The notes: generated by a model not told the origin, from the sequence alone. A DNA stretch of 55,834 nt from Pseudoalteromonas sp. (GCF_018402495.1 NZ_JAGYIU010000008.1:1-55834), one strand, 5' to 3'; positions 36,391 to 46,613 are shown, counted from the stretch's first letter. Numbers and translations are program-made.

Positions 36391-36816
36391 GTGGAAGACT
36401 TTAGCTTTGGCAGGGAGTTACGTCTGTTAACTCCCTCGCATTACTCTCGCATATTTAATGAACCCGCTCGGGCTGCAACTCCCTTCTTTACTCTATTAGC
36501 AAAATCAAATGACCAAACTAAACCTAGGTTAGGCCTAACTGTTGCTAAAAAACGTGTAAAAAAGGCATACCAACGAAACCGTATTAAACGTCTTGCTCGC
36601 GAAAGTTTTCGTTTAAACCAACATACTCTCGATAATATCGATATTGTGTTGATGGTAAAAAGTGGTATTGATGAACAGTCTAATGAAGAATTAACCAAAC
36701 AACTAACTAAGCTGTGGCGTAAAATTAATGAACGCTGCAAACCTGGTGCCCCTAAACCGCCACCATTTAAAAAACGCCCGAACAAATCAGCTAAATCAAC
36801 TAAACAAGCCCGATAG
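36391..36816 (+). CDS. rnpA: ribonuclease P protein component
   Basis: The protein subunit of RNase P, which matures tRNA 5' ends. The core has LGLTVAKKRVKKAYQRNRIKRLARESFR, containing the RNR motif. At 141 residues it is longer than the E. coli protein (119) because of a Lys/Pro-rich C-terminal tail (about 113-141, PGAPKPPPFKKRPNKSAKS). The start is GTG at 36391 without a clear Shine-Dalgarno, so translation may be coupled to rpmH. Confidence 0.94.
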   Translation: MEDFSFGRELRLLTPSHYSRIFNEPARAATPFFTLLAKSNDQTKPRLGLTVAKKRVKKAYQRNRIKRLARESFRLNQHTLDNIDIVLMVKSGIDEQSNEELTKQLTKLWRKINERCKPGAPKPPPFKKRPNKSAKSTKQAR

Positions 36817-36941
36817 CAATAGAAATACTGGGTCAATTAGGGTATCTTTAGCTCACCTTTTAATCATGCGTTTAAAATCTCACAATGAGTCTTTAAATAC
36901 ATGGTATCTATTCACTAAACATAACGTAGGGGCACTATATC

Positions 36942-37217
36942 ATGAGGTTATTTAAACCACTTGCTGCTTTACCAAAGCGTTGTTTAGTTTTATTTATCCG
37001 CGGTTATCAAAAGTGGATTAGTCCGCTGTTAGGTCCGCATTGTCGTTTTAATCCAACCTGCTCTAGCTACGCTATTCAAGCAATTAATTTGCATGGTGCA
37101 GTAAAAGGCAGTTGGCTCGCAGTTAAACGCATATTAAAATGCCATCCTTTACATTCAGGTGGAGACGACCCCGTTCCTGAAAAATTAACCCGTATTAACC
37201 ACCAACACGAGAAATAA
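36942..37217 (+). CDS. yidD: membrane protein insertion efficiency factor YidD
   Basis: A 91-residue YidD with the cysteine-rich core [15 protein letters not shown] and [14 protein letters not shown]. It is an amphipathic membrane-associated protein that assists YidC. In most relatives it overlaps rnpA; here 125 bp separate them. It lies 8 bp upstream of yidC. Confidence 0.94.
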   Translation: MRLFKPLAALPKRCLVLFIRGYQKWISPLLGPHCRFNPTCSSYAIQAINLHGAVKGSWLAVKRILKCHPLHSGGDDPVPEKLTRINHQHEK

Positions 37218-37225
37218 GAGCTGTT

Positions 37226-38863
37226 ATGGAATCGCAACGCACGTTTTTATTCATCGGCCTAATGCTAGTGTCGTTTTTATTATTTCAAGAATGGAATAAT
37301 GACTACAACACACCAAAAGCCGATCCTAGTGCCACTACACAAACACTAAAAGCAAATTCACCGGAATCAGATGATTATGTCCCAGCTTCATCAGACTCAG
37401 GTTTACCTGCATCAGCAACTTCAGCAAAACGTTCAGTGATCAATATTACAACTGACGTTTTCAACGTAAAAATTGACACCAAAGGCGGTGACATTGTTGA
37501 AGCTGACTTACTTCAATATGAAGAAACGAAAGACAGTGCCACACCTTACATGTTACTTGGTGAGTTTGACGGTAAACAATACTTTTCACAAAGTGGTTTA
37601 ATTGGTTTAAATGGCCCTGATGCATCTACAGAGGGGCGCCCTACTTATCATGTTGAGCAAACATCTTATACCTTAACAGGGGATGAGTTACGCGTACCGC
37701 TTACATTCACTGATAGCAACGGTATTAGCTTTACTAAAACCTACATATTCAAACAAGGTCAATATAATGTTGGCTTAGAATACACCGTCGATAACGTTAC
37801 AAGTTCACCAATTCAAGTACAATTGTATACGCAAGTAAAGCGTACAGTTCAAGAGAAAGGCAGCCTGGTTGACCAAAATTATTTAGGCGCTGCATACGGT
37901 ACCGATGCGGACCCATACGAAAAATATAGTTTTTCAGATATGGCTGATAAAAACCTGAACAAAAATACACAAGGTGGTTATATTGCTTTTATTCAGCATT
38001 ATTTTGTAAGTGCATGGATACCTGTGCAAGAGCAAACTAATACGCTTTATAGCTTAATTACTAAAAGCAATCATGCCATTATTGGCGCTAAAGCTGAACC
38101 TGTTAACATTCAGCCAGGTAATGTGCAAACTCTCAATGCCACCTACTATATGGGTCCAAAAGATTCAGAAGTACTAGAAGCATTGCATCCTGATTTAGAT
38201 TTAACCGTTGACTACGGTTGGCTTTGGTTTATTTCTCAGCCTTTATTTGTACTGCTTAAATGGTTACACAGTATTTTAGGTAACTGGGGTGTCGCAATTA
38301 TTGCCATCACTGTTATTGTAAAAACATTAATGTACCCGTTAACTAAAGCACAATACACATCAATGGCTAAAATGCGTGCATTACAGCCAAAAATGAAAGC
38401 GCTAAAAGAAAAGTATGGCGACGACCGCCAAAAATTCGGCCAAGCAACCATGGAAATGTACAAAAAGGAAAAAGTTAATCCACTCGGTGGCTGTTTCCCT
38501 ATTTTGCTACAAATGCCTATATTCTTAGCCCTGTTTTATGTATTTTTAGAATCGACAGAGCTTCGCCATGCTGAATTTATTTTTTGGTTAACAGACCTTT
38601 CTGCGAAAGACCCATACTACGTACTACCAATCTTATTTGGTGCGAGTATGTTTATAACCCAAAAATTACAACCAATGACGATAACCGATCCAATGCAGCA
38701 AAAAATGATGACCTATATGCCGGTTATCTTTTCTATATTTTTCCTTTGGTTCCCGTCAGGTTTAGTACTTTACTGGCTAGTATCTAACCTTATCTCTATC
38801 GCACAAATGCTCTACATTTATCGCGGTATGGAAAAGAAAGGGATAAAAGTCAGAGGTGACTAA
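37226..38863 (+). CDS. yidC: membrane protein insertase YidC
   Basis: A 545-residue inner-membrane insertase (E. coli 548). N-terminal TM (about 6-20), a large periplasmic beta-sandwich (about 55-330), then five TM helices including LHSILGNWGVAIIAITVIVKT and LGGCFPILLQMPIFLALFYV. The conserved positive residue of the cavity is within the VKTLMYPL region. It folds and inserts Sec-dependent and independent membrane proteins, including FoF1 subunit c encoded downstream. Confidence 0.97.
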   Translation: MESQRTFLFIGLMLVSFLLFQEWNNDYNTPKADPSATTQTLKANSPESDDYVPASSDSGLPASATSAKRSVINITTDVFNVKIDTKGGDIVEADLLQYEETKDSATPYMLLGEFDGKQYFSQSGLIGLNGPDASTEGRPTYHVEQTSYTLTGDELRVPLTFTDSNGISFTKTYIFKQGQYNVGLEYTVDNVTSSPIQVQLYTQVKRTVQEKGSLVDQNYLGAAYGTDADPYEKYSFSDMADKNLNKNTQGGYIAFIQHYFVSAWIPVQEQTNTLYSLITKSNHAIIGAKAEPVNIQPGNVQTLNATYYMGPKDSEVLEALHPDLDLTVDYGWLWFISQPLFVLLKWLHSILGNWGVAIIAITVIVKTLMYPLTKAQYTSMAKMRALQPKMKALKEKYGDDRQKFGQATMEMYKKEKVNPLGGCFPILLQMPIFLALFYVFLESTELRHAEFIFWLTDLSAKDPYYVLPILFGASMFITQKLQPMTITDPMQQKMMTYMPVIFSIFFLWFPSGLVLYWLVSNLISIAQMLYIYRGMEKKGIKVRGD

Positions 38864-38878
38864 ATTTCATCTGCATAT

Positions 38879-38906
38879 AAAGGCGACTAAGGTCGCCTTT
38901 TTTATT
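38879..38906 (+). terminator. terminator of the rpmH-yidC run
   Basis: AAAGGCGAC (38879-38887), loop TAAG, GTCGCCTTT (38892-38900), followed by a T-run to 38904. Confidence 0.9.
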
Positions 38907-38993
38907 GCCAATTTTTAACTCCAGCATTCGCGAGTGCTTATTTGATAGGTTACAATAGCGCCATAACGTTATATAAGTTGGCAAATAAAAAGC

Positions 38994-40358
38994 ATGATCA
39001 ATCAAGACACAATTGCAGCACAAGCAACCGCACCAGGACGCGGGGGCGTAGGTATAATTCGCGTTTCAGGCAGCCTTGCAAAGCAAGTCGCTGAGAAAAT
39101 AATAGGTAAAATACCTAAAGTTCGCTATGCCGACTATGTACCATTTAACACTCTTGCAGGTCAGCAACTTGACCAAGGTATTGCGATTTACTTTGCTGGC
39201 CCACACTCATTTACTGGTGAAGACGTACTTGAACTTCAAGGCCATGGCGGCCCTGTAGTACTCGACATGCTGCTTAAAGAAATAAGTAAAATAGACGGTG
39301 TCCGTTTAGCTAAACCCGGTGAATTTTCTGAACGCGCATTTATGAATGATAAGCTTGATTTAACCCAGGCAGAAGCAATCGCCGATTTAATTAATGCAAC
39401 CAGTGAACAAGCGGCCAAAAGCGCCCTACAGTCCCTTCAAGGTCAATTCTCTAAGCACATAGAAACCCTAGTAGAAAAAGTCATTCACTTACGTATGTAT
39501 GTAGAAGCGGCTATTGATTTTCCTGATGAAGAAATCGATTTTTTATCAGACGGAAAAGTCGGTGGGGATTTGAATGCCATTATTGAGCAACTCAATGCGG
39601 TTACTAATCAAGCCAAACAAGGCAGCATAATGCGCGAAGGCATGCGCGTCGTTATTGCTGGCCGCCCTAATGCGGGTAAATCAAGCTTACTTAATGCATT
39701 AGCAGGGCGAGAAGCGGCCATCGTAACTGAGATAGCCGGCACCACACGCGATGTACTACGTGAACATATCCACATTGATGGTATGCCACTGCATATTATC
39801 GATACCGCAGGGCTACGAGAAAGTCCAGATAAAGTAGAACAAATTGGGATAGAGCGTGCTTGGGAAGAAATAAACCAAGCCGACCGCGTACTATTTATGC
39901 TTGATGGCACCGACACCACAGATACCGATCCACATGCTATTTGGCCAGAATTTATGGCTAAGCTGCCGCAAGGTATGGGCGTGACTGTGATCAGAAATAA
40001 AGCCGATTTATCCGGTGATGTGGTTGGCATAGATCAAAACCAGCAATATCCTGTCATCAGTTTAAGTGCTAAAAATGCTGATGGTATAGAGTTAGTTCGT
40101 ACTCACTTAAAAGCATGTATCGGGTTTGATGGTGCCACTGAAGGTGGTTTTATGGCGCGTCGTCGTCACTTAGATGCACTGGAGCATGCTGCGCATCATT
40201 TAGATACAGGTAAAACACAATTAGAGATGCACGCAGCCGGTGAAATTTTGGCAGAAGAACTGCGTTTAACGCAGCAATATCTTAACGAAATAACCGGCGA
40301 ATTTACCTCAGATGATCTACTTGGCAAAATATTTAGCTCGTTCTGTATCGGCAAATAG
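38994..40358 (+). CDS. mnmE: tRNA modification GTPase MnmE
   Basis: A 454-residue (E. coli 454) tRNA U34 modification GTPase that works with MnmG. The N-terminal THF-binding domain (about 1-118) is followed by helices and an inserted G domain with [14 protein letters not shown] (G1), DTAGLRES (G3) and RNKADL (G4). It ends with the catalytic CIGK motif. Its partner mnmG is 1.8 kb downstream across mioC and oriC. Confidence 0.97.
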   Translation: MINQDTIAAQATAPGRGGVGIIRVSGSLAKQVAEKIIGKIPKVRYADYVPFNTLAGQQLDQGIAIYFAGPHSFTGEDVLELQGHGGPVVLDMLLKEISKIDGVRLAKPGEFSERAFMNDKLDLTQAEAIADLINATSEQAAKSALQSLQGQFSKHIETLVEKVIHLRMYVEAAIDFPDEEIDFLSDGKVGGDLNAIIEQLNAVTNQAKQGSIMREGMRVVIAGRPNAGKSSLLNALAGREAAIVTEIAGTTRDVLREHIHIDGMPLHIIDTAGLRESPDKVEQIGIERAWEEINQADRVLFMLDGTDTTDTDPHAIWPEFMAKLPQGMGVTVIRNKADLSGDVVGIDQNQQYPVISLSAKNADGIELVRTHLKACIGFDGATEGGFMARRRHLDALEHAAHHLDTGKTQLEMHAAGEILAEELRLTQQYLNEITGEFTSDDLLGKIFSSFCIGK

Positions 40359-40388
40359 TCGAATTAATAAGTAACGATATAATTTATT

Positions 40389-40412
40389 AAGGGTGCTTAG
40401 GCGCCCTTTTTA
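40389..40412 (+). terminator. terminator of mnmE
   Basis: GGGTGC (40391-40396), loop TTAG, GCGCCC (40401-40406) with one G-U pair, then TTTTT. Confidence 0.85.
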
Positions 40413-41320
40413 ATGCCCAATATTTACAATAACAACTCACCTAGCTGTATTTTAATAATCCACTTTAAAAACCAAACAGACTACAAATACAGTTTAAGCT
40501 GCACTTATATCAGCCTCAATTCGCCTTTAATAATGTACATAAAAGATGTAACAAGGCCAATAATCACACTAAATAGCGGCTAGAACACCTTCATTTATAG
40601 AAAAAAATAGCCGTAGTTATGCCTATTAAACACTCTAAAAGTGAAGCTATAGCATTGATTATCCATGTTTGAATAGGGGTAATTATCAAGTCATAAAAAC
40701 AAAACGTACCTAAAAAATACGTTTTGTTCGTCTACGCCACCGACAAAATTCAGTTAAATATTCACTTTAGATCACTCAAATTTATTTTTTTGCAGATCAG
40801 TTATCCACAATTGCGTGTTTTTTTGCCTCAGCGAGGAATTAAACGTCTTTAAAATGGGGAAATAGTCTGTATTTAATTAAAAAAGGGCTGTTTATAAAAA
40901 ATAATAATGGTTATTTAGCCTGATCTGACTAAATAGATCATTTTTTAAAATTATTTTCGATCCCAATTTATGGTTATCAACAAGCTTTATATCCACATTA
41001 AGATCAACAAGCATCTATTAGTTTATTTTCAATCGCTGGTGGCAAATACTAAATATAAAATCAATAACTTAGCAATAAAATTGCAACTTTAACTGATAGT
41101 TAAGCAGAGCTTTCCCCAACCTTATCAACAACTTGATCAGAAGATTACATTTAAAGATATTTTGTTAAACCTTTAATTATCAGGTAGTTAAGCAGTACAT
41201 TTAAGTAAAGGCTTAAATAAGTACAAAAATAGTTATACAAAATAGCACTCTTAACTTTACTGTTATACTCACTGGGCTATCATAGGCGGCAATTAAAACT
41301 AATAGTGATCACAAATATTC
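40413..41320. other. mnmE-mioC non-coding region with DnaA boxes
   Basis: About 0.9 kb of AT-rich DNA with no convincing ORF. It contains a perfect DnaA box TTATCCACA (40801-40809) and near-matches TTATCAACA (40974-40982 and 41122-41130) and ATATCCACA (40989-40997). GATC occurs at 40770, 40795, 40922, 40936, 40959, 41002, 41135 and 41307. An 11-bp perfect inverted repeat, AACAAAACGTA/TACGTTTTGTT, spans 40698-40728 with no T-run. It probably includes the mioC promoter and may be an auxiliary DnaA-binding region. Confidence 0.55.
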
Positions 41321-41770
41321 ATGAGTTCAGTAAATCTTATCGTAGGTAGTCAAATGGGATCCGCAGAGTACGTTGCCGAGCAACTAAGCGATGCGCTTAA
41401 CGACCAAGGCATTAATACCCAACTACATGATCAACCTGAATTTAATGAAATAGATCAGCAAAATACCATTTGGTTAATTTGTACATCAACCTATGGTGCA
41501 GGTGATTATCCAGAAAACATACTTAGCTTTGTTGATGACTTATCTCAAGTTGATGATTTATCCCACTTAAAATACTCGGTCATCGCATTAGGTGATACCA
41601 GTTATGACACATATAACCTTGCAGGGCGTAATATAGATACGCTTTTAAGCCAAAAAGGCGCGATACAATTAGCACCGCGCTTAGAACTGAATATTCTTGA
41701 TGAAGCACTTCCAGAAGATACGGCCTTAGCTTGGTTAGACTCGTGGATAACAAAAACAGGTCTAAAATAG
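41321..41770 (+). CDS. mioC: flavodoxin-like protein MioC
   Basis: A 149-residue FMN-binding flavodoxin-family protein. The phosphate-binding loop is GSQMGSAEYVAEQL (about 8-21), and further FMN contacts are in STYGAGDYPENI (about 56-67) and LGDTSYDTY (about 90). In E. coli mioC transcription runs into oriC, and the same orientation is kept here. Enzymatic role remains poorly defined in general. Confidence 0.92.
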   Translation: MSSVNLIVGSQMGSAEYVAEQLSDALNDQGINTQLHDQPEFNEIDQQNTIWLICTSTYGAGDYPENILSFVDDLSQVDDLSHLKYSVIALGDTSYDTYNLAGRNIDTLLSQKGAIQLAPRLELNILDEALPEDTALAWLDSWITKTGLK

Positions 41771-41799
41771 AAAGATCAAGTAAAAAGTTATAAATAAAG

Positions 41800-42103
41800 T
41801 TACCCACAATTTACTAATAATTTAATAGATTTTGTGGATAAACACTGATTAAACTGCTTTTATAACCATGCTTATCCATGGGATAAGATCGAGACTTGAT
41901 CGGCCTGTGCATAACAGCCTGTTTTGATCAGAGCTTATTTGCCTGAAGATCCGATCATATTAACACCTTTAGATCCGATCTAATTATATGTTTTTAATCA
42001 TGATCTAAAGCTTATCAACAGAAAAGCCGATCAGTAGTAGTAATAGTATTAAAAGATCTCTTTAAAAGATCCTTTATATTATTAGAGATCACTTACTTAG
42101 ATC
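41800..42103. other. chromosomal replication origin oriC
   Basis: The 428-bp mioC-mnmG gap has 15 GATC sites (41774-42189), far above the one or two expected. DnaA boxes follow the E. coli plan in reverse: R4-like TGTGGATAA (41833-41841, perfect), R2-like TGTGCATAA (41906-41914, fits TTWTNCACA) and R1-like TTATCAACA (42012-42020, one mismatch); TTACCCACA (41800-41808) is an extra weak box. The unwinding element at 42055-42103 has four GATC-headed 13-mers. It lies on the mnmG side, as in E. coli. Confidence 0.92.
42055..42103. repeat. DNA unwinding element: four tiled 13-mers
   Basis: GATCTCTTTAAAA (42055-42067) and GATCCTTTATATT (42068-42080) on the plus strand, GATCTCTAATAAT (complement of 42078-42090) and GATCTAAGTAAGT (complement of 42091-42103) on the minus strand. 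They resemble the E. coli 13-mer consensus GATCTNTTNTTTT but include two inverted copies. Confidence 0.75.
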
Positions 42104-42198
42104 TTGAGCACTGTTTAATCATTTATCTTCTGCTAATTTCTAGGTAGAATACGCTCCCTTTTGAAGTTTACTGGTTTGATTTAAGTAGGATCCCATTA

Positions 42199-44088
42199 AT
42201 GATTTTTCACGAAAATTTTGACGTTATCGTAGTAGGTGGTGGACATGCTGGCACTGAAGCCGCATTGGCAGCTGCCCGTATGGGGATGAATACCCTGCTG
42301 CTAACTCACAATATGGATACCCTTGGTCAAATGTCTTGTAACCCAGCGATTGGTGGCATTGGCAAAGGCCACTTGGTTAAAGAAATTGATGCCCTTGGTG
42401 GCGCAATGGCTCAAGCTATTGACAAAGGCGGGATCCAATTCCGTACGCTTAATTCTTCTAAAGGCCCTGCTGTACGAGCTACTCGTGCTCAAGCGGATCG
42501 TGCTTTGTACAAAGCGGCTATTCAGAACACACTTCAAAACCAAGAAAACTTAAAGATTTTTCAACAATCATGTGATGATCTTATTGTTGAAAACGATCGT
42601 GTAATGGGTGTAGTTACCCAAATGGGTCTGCGTTTCAGTGCACCTAGTGTAGTACTAACCGTAGGCACATTCTTAGGTGGCCAAATTCATATCGGTCTTG
42701 AAAACTTTAAAGGTGGCCGTGCAGGCGATCCACCTTCAATTGCATTGGCTGATCGTCTACGTGAACTTCCATTTAGAGTGGATCGTTTAAAAACAGGCAC
42801 ACCACCACGTATTGATGCACGCACTGTTGATTTTTCTAAAATGCAAGAACAACCAGGTGATGCACCAACACCGGTATTCTCATTTATGGGTAAACAAAGC
42901 GACCACCCACAACAAATTCCGTGTTACATCACTTACACCAATGAAAAAACACATGATGTTATTCGCAAAAACTTACATCGCTCACCTATGTACTCAGGTG
43001 TTATCGAAGGAATAGGCCCACGTTACTGTCCGTCTATTGAAGATAAAATTGTACGTTTTGCTGATAAAGATAAGCACCAGATATTTGTAGAGCCAGAAGG
43101 CTTAACGTCATACGAGTTATATCCTAACGGTATTTCAACCAGTTTACCGTTCGATGTACAGTTAGAAATTGTGCAATCGATCACCGGATTTGAAAATGCA
43201 CATATCTGTCGTCCTGGCTATGCAATTGAGTATGACTTTTTTGATCCGCGCGACTTAAAACAATCATTAGAAACTAAATTTATTGATGGTTTATTTTTTG
43301 CTGGTCAGATTAATGGTACGACCGGTTACGAAGAAGCGGGCGCACAAGGTCTGATCGCAGGTATGAATGCAGCCTTACAAGTACAAGGCAAAGAATCGTG
43401 GACGCCACGTCGTGATGAAGCCTATGTTGGCGTACTAATTGACGACCTAGCAACACTGGGTACAAAAGAACCGTACCGCATGTTTACTAGTCGTGCTGAA
43501 TACCGTTTGTTACTACGTGAAGACAACGCTGATATACGTTTAACTGAAAAAGGCCGTGAATTAGGTTTAGTTAACGATGAACGTTGGCAAGCATTCAACG
43601 AAAAAATGGAAGTGATCGCTAAAGAGAAACAGCGTATTAAAGACACCTGGATCCATAAAGATCATGCGGTTGTTGATCAAGTAAATGAATTACTTAAAAC
43701 TCCACTTGTGCGTGAAGCCAGCTTAGAAGAATTATTACGCCGACCTGAAGTGCGTTATAATAACTTGATGGCCATTGAAGGACTCGGATCTGAGTTTACC
43801 AATAAGGCCGCCTTAGAGCAGGTTGAAATTCATACTAAGTACGCAGGTTACATTGCACGCCAGCAAGATGAGATCAATAAGCAGCTTCGTCATGAAGAAA
43901 CAATCTTACCAAAAGAGTTTGATTATAAAACCGTCTCTGGTTTATCAAATGAGGTTGTTGCTAAGCTAATTGATGCTCGTCCAGACACTATTGGTCAAGC
44001 TTCGCGTATTTCTGGTATCACCCCAGCGGCGATTTCGCTATTATTAGTGTATCTGAAGAAGCAAGGCTTGTTGCGCAAAACTGCGTAA
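42199..44088 (+). CDS. mnmG: tRNA uridine-34 modification enzyme MnmG
   Basis: A 629-residue FAD enzyme (E. coli 629) that with MnmE installs the carboxymethylaminomethyl group at U34. It has an N-terminal FAD-binding loop [41 protein letters not shown], and the [20 protein letters not shown] block, plus a C-terminal helical domain for MnmE/tRNA contact. AGGA about 9 bases upstream supports the start. First gene of the mnmG-rsmG-parA-parB run. A weak promoter (TTTATC 42122-42127, TAGAAT 42145-42150) lies before it. Confidence 0.97.
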   Translation: MIFHENFDVIVVGGGHAGTEAALAAARMGMNTLLLTHNMDTLGQMSCNPAIGGIGKGHLVKEIDALGGAMAQAIDKGGIQFRTLNSSKGPAVRATRAQADRALYKAAIQNTLQNQENLKIFQQSCDDLIVENDRVMGVVTQMGLRFSAPSVVLTVGTFLGGQIHIGLENFKGGRAGDPPSIALADRLRELPFRVDRLKTGTPPRIDARTVDFSKMQEQPGDAPTPVFSFMGKQSDHPQQIPCYITYTNEKTHDVIRKNLHRSPMYSGVIEGIGPRYCPSIEDKIVRFADKDKHQIFVEPEGLTSYELYPNGISTSLPFDVQLEIVQSITGFENAHICRPGYAIEYDFFDPRDLKQSLETKFIDGLFFAGQINGTTGYEEAGAQGLIAGMNAALQVQGKESWTPRRDEAYVGVLIDDLATLGTKEPYRMFTSRAEYRLLLREDNADIRLTEKGRELGLVNDERWQAFNEKMEVIAKEKQRIKDTWIHKDHAVVDQVNELLKTPLVREASLEELLRRPEVRYNNLMAIEGLGSEFTNKAALEQVEIHTKYAGYIARQQDEINKQLRHEETILPKEFDYKTVSGLSNEVVAKLIDARPDTIGQASRISGITPAAISLLLVYLKKQGLLRKTA

Positions 44089-44103
44089 CGGTAAAGGTAC
44101 ATT

Positions 44104-44724
44104 GTGTTACAGCAACAATTAACAACTTTGTTAGCGCAAACTGATATTGCGCTAACACAAAAACAACAGCAACAGCTTGTTCGCTATGTCGAATTACTCG
44201 ATAAGTGGAACAAGGCCTATAATTTAACCTCAGTACGTTTACCTCAAGAAATGATGGTTAAACATATAATGGATAGCTTAGTTGTTGCGCCTCACTTGAC
44301 CGGCCATCATTATATTGATGTTGGCACAGGTCCTGGTTTACCGGGCATAGTGTTAGCTATTGCCTTACCCGGTACGCAGTTTGTATTATTAGATAGTTTA
44401 GGTAAACGTGTACGTTTTTTAATGCATGTTAAGCATGAGCTTGGCCTTGATAATGTGACCCCTGTGCAGTCAAGAGTTGAAGAATATCAACCAAGTGTTA
44501 AATTAGATGGCGTACTAAGTCGTGCATTTGCATCGTTACAAGATATGATTGACTGGTGTTCGCACTTAATCGATCATTCAGGTAAGTTCATTGCACTTAA
44601 AGGGGTATTTCCAAGTGAGGAATTAGACTCACTCCCTGCGGGTGTTAAGTTTGAGCAAAAAATTGCATTAGAAGTACCAGATTTAGATGCACAACGACAT
44701 TTAATAATTCTTTCTAAAGACTAG
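44104..44724 (+). CDS. rsmG: 16S rRNA (guanine-527-N7) methyltransferase RsmG
   Basis: A 206-residue (E. coli GidB 207) SAM-dependent methyltransferase. SAM loop [17 protein letters not shown] near 74-90, [12 protein letters not shown] near 99, and SRAFASL near 139. GTG start at 44104, with AAAGG just upstream. It lies 15 bp after mnmG and 14 bp before parA. Confidence 0.96.
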   Translation: MLQQQLTTLLAQTDIALTQKQQQQLVRYVELLDKWNKAYNLTSVRLPQEMMVKHIMDSLVVAPHLTGHHYIDVGTGPGLPGIVLAIALPGTQFVLLDSLGKRVRFLMHVKHELGLDNVTPVQSRVEEYQPSVKLDGVLSRAFASLQDMIDWCSHLIDHSGKFIALKGVFPSEELDSLPAGVKFEQKIALEVPDLDAQRHLIILSKD

Positions 44725-44738
44725 GGATCAGAGACACT

Positions 44739-45524
44739 GTGGCAAAAGTCATCGCATTAGCAAATCAAAAAGGCGGAGTAGGTAAAACGACTACTGCCGT
44801 TAATCTCGCTGCATCTATGGCTGCAACGAAACGTAAAGTGCTGTTAATAGATCTCGATCCGCAAGGTAATGCGACCATGGGCAGTGGCGTCGACAAATAT
44901 GGTGACGTCCCTACTATCTATGACTTGCTCATAGAAGATAAGCCTATTGATGAGGTGATTATTAAAGAAACCTCAGGCGAGTATCATATGATTGCTGCAA
45001 ACGGCGATGTGACCGCTGCAGAAGTTAAATTGATGGAATTATTTGCTCGCGAAGTACGCTTACGCAACGCACTTGAAAAAATTCAGGATCAGTACGAGTT
45101 TATTTTTATAGACTGCCCACCTTCTTTAAATATGTTAACCGTTAATGCCATGGCTGCTGCCGATTCTATTTTAGTGCCTATGCAATGTGAATATTATGCA
45201 CTGGAGGGGTTAACCGCATTAATGGATACGATTACGCAACTTGCTAAGTTAGTTAATCCTAACTTACAGATTGAAGGCATACTTCGTACTATGTACGATC
45301 CGCGTAATCGACTAGCAAATGATGTATCAGAACAATTAAAACAACATTTTGGCGATAAAGTATACCGTACGGTGATCCCACGTAATGTTCGACTTGCAGA
45401 AGCGCCCAGTTTTGGTGCACCGGCAATGTACTACGATCGAGCATCAAGTGGTGCGAAAGCGTATTTAGCTCTCGCGGGTGAAATGCTACGCAGAAAAGAA
45501 AAAACAACTCCCGTTGTCGCCTAA
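44739..45524 (+). CDS. parA: chromosome partitioning ATPase ParA (Soj)
   Basis: A 261-residue chromosomal ParA with the deviant Walker A KGGVGKTTTAVNLA (residues 11-24), Walker A' LLIDLDPQGNAT and Walker B FIFIDCPPSLNML. It lacks the N-terminal DNA-binding extension of plasmid SopA-type proteins, as expected for the chromosomal type. It uses a GTG start. parB follows at 20 bp. It acts with ParB on the parS sites in recF to separate origins. Confidence 0.96.
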   Translation: MAKVIALANQKGGVGKTTTAVNLAASMAATKRKVLLIDLDPQGNATMGSGVDKYGDVPTIYDLLIEDKPIDEVIIKETSGEYHMIAANGDVTAAEVKLMELFAREVRLRNALEKIQDQYEFIFIDCPPSLNMLTVNAMAAADSILVPMQCEYYALEGLTALMDTITQLAKLVNPNLQIEGILRTMYDPRNRLANDVSEQLKQHFGDKVYRTVIPRNVRLAEAPSFGAPAMYYDRASSGAKAYLALAGEMLRRKEKTTPVVA

Positions 45525-45544
45525 CTTTGAGGTAAAAAAATAAC

Positions 45545-46471
45545 ATGTCTGCTAAAAAACGAGGTTTAGGCCGAGGACTCGATGCACTTTTAAGTTCATC
45601 TAAACCTGCACTAAGCGAAAGCAAGGAACACGACAACGCCAATGTAACAAACGCAGTTGAAAATGCGGCACAGCCTAGCAACAGTGAATTACAAAAACTA
45701 CCCATCGAGTTTTTACACTCAGGGAAATACCAACCTCGTAAAGACATGTCTGAAGAGGCACTTGAAGAACTCGCCAGTTCAATTCGTTCACAAGGGATAA
45801 TTCAACCAATCGTTGTGCGCCCAGTTGCGCATAACGGTTATGAAATTATTGCCGGTGAACGTCGTTGGCGCGCTGCTCAAATTGCTAAGCTCGATTTTGT
45901 ACCGTGTATTATTAAAGATGTACCCGATGAAGCGGCCGTTGCCATTGCCCTAATTGAAAATATTCAGCGTGAAGACTTAAACGCCATGGAAGAAGCGATT
46001 GCACTTAATCGCTTGCTTAATGAGTTTGAGTTAACGCATCAACAAGTGGCGGATGCAGTGGGTAAATCACGTACCACCGTGACCAACTTATTACGCTTGA
46101 ATAATCTTAATAACGATGTAAAGATTTTGTTAGAGCATGGTGACATTGAAATGGGTCACGCACGTTGCTTATTAGCCCTTGAAGGTGAAGCACAATCAGA
46201 TGCCGCTCGACTTGCTGTTGCTAAAGCATTGACCGTTCGCGAAACTGAAAAGCTAGTACGCTCTATTTTAGAGCCTGTTCCAGCAAAAGAAGTAATAGAA
46301 AAAGACCCAGATGTTAAACAGTTAGAGCAACAGCTTGCTGATAATTTAGGGGCAAAAGTAGAAATAAATTACAACAAAAAAGGCAAAGGAAAGTTGGTTA
46401 TTTCTTATACTAATCTTGACGAGTTAGACGGTATTTTAAACCGTATCAATCAAGACTATTCTCACCATTAA
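45545..46471 (+). CDS. parB: chromosome partitioning protein ParB (Spo0J)
   Basis: A 308-residue CTP-dependent parS-binding clamp. The N-terminal ParA-activating region starts KKRGLGRGLDALLSS. The CTPase motifs are GERRWRAAQIA (about 98) and ENIQREDLNAMEEA (about 138); an HTH follows (LTHQQVADAVGKSRTTVTNLL, about 160-180), and the C-terminal dimerisation domain ends the protein. Its predicted targets are the two parS sites at 32.1-32.8 kb, on the opposite side of oriC. Confidence 0.96.
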   Translation: MSAKKRGLGRGLDALLSSSKPALSESKEHDNANVTNAVENAAQPSNSELQKLPIEFLHSGKYQPRKDMSEEALEELASSIRSQGIIQPIVVRPVAHNGYEIIAGERRWRAAQIAKLDFVPCIIKDVPDEAAVAIALIENIQREDLNAMEEAIALNRLLNEFELTHQQVADAVGKSRTTVTNLLRLNNLNNDVKILLEHGDIEMGHARCLLALEGEAQSDAARLAVAKALTVRETEKLVRSILEPVPAKEVIEKDPDVKQLEQQLADNLGAKVEINYNKKGKGKLVISYTNLDELDGILNRINQDYSHH

Positions 46472-46533
46472 TTCATTGGATGTCTAAAAAGAGACATTTA
46501 TAGCGATTTTGTGTTACAAAGCATCTACTCAAG

Positions 46534-46561
46534 TTGCAAAACTGGTAGGATTAAGTATAAT
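46534..46561 (+). promoter_or_regulatory. promoter of the atp operon
   Basis: -35 TTGCAA (46534-46539), 16-bp spacer, perfect -10 TATAAT (46556-46561), 52 bp before the atpI start. There is no clear terminator after parB, so some read-through is possible. Confidence 0.7.
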
Positions 46562-46613
46562 TTCGCCAGTTTTCGTACCCTGACAATTAGAGCGTCATAA
46601 AGGTTAATTAAAA

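Noticed and set aside
36728..36955. 75-codon frame bridging rnpA and yidD
   Set aside because: It starts inside rnpA in another frame, has no recognisable motif and overlaps the start of yidD; likely chance.
40698..40728. 11-bp inverted repeat as the mnmE terminator
   Set aside because: A better terminator with a T-run is at 40389-40412, and this repeat has no T-run and lies 340 bp beyond the gene.
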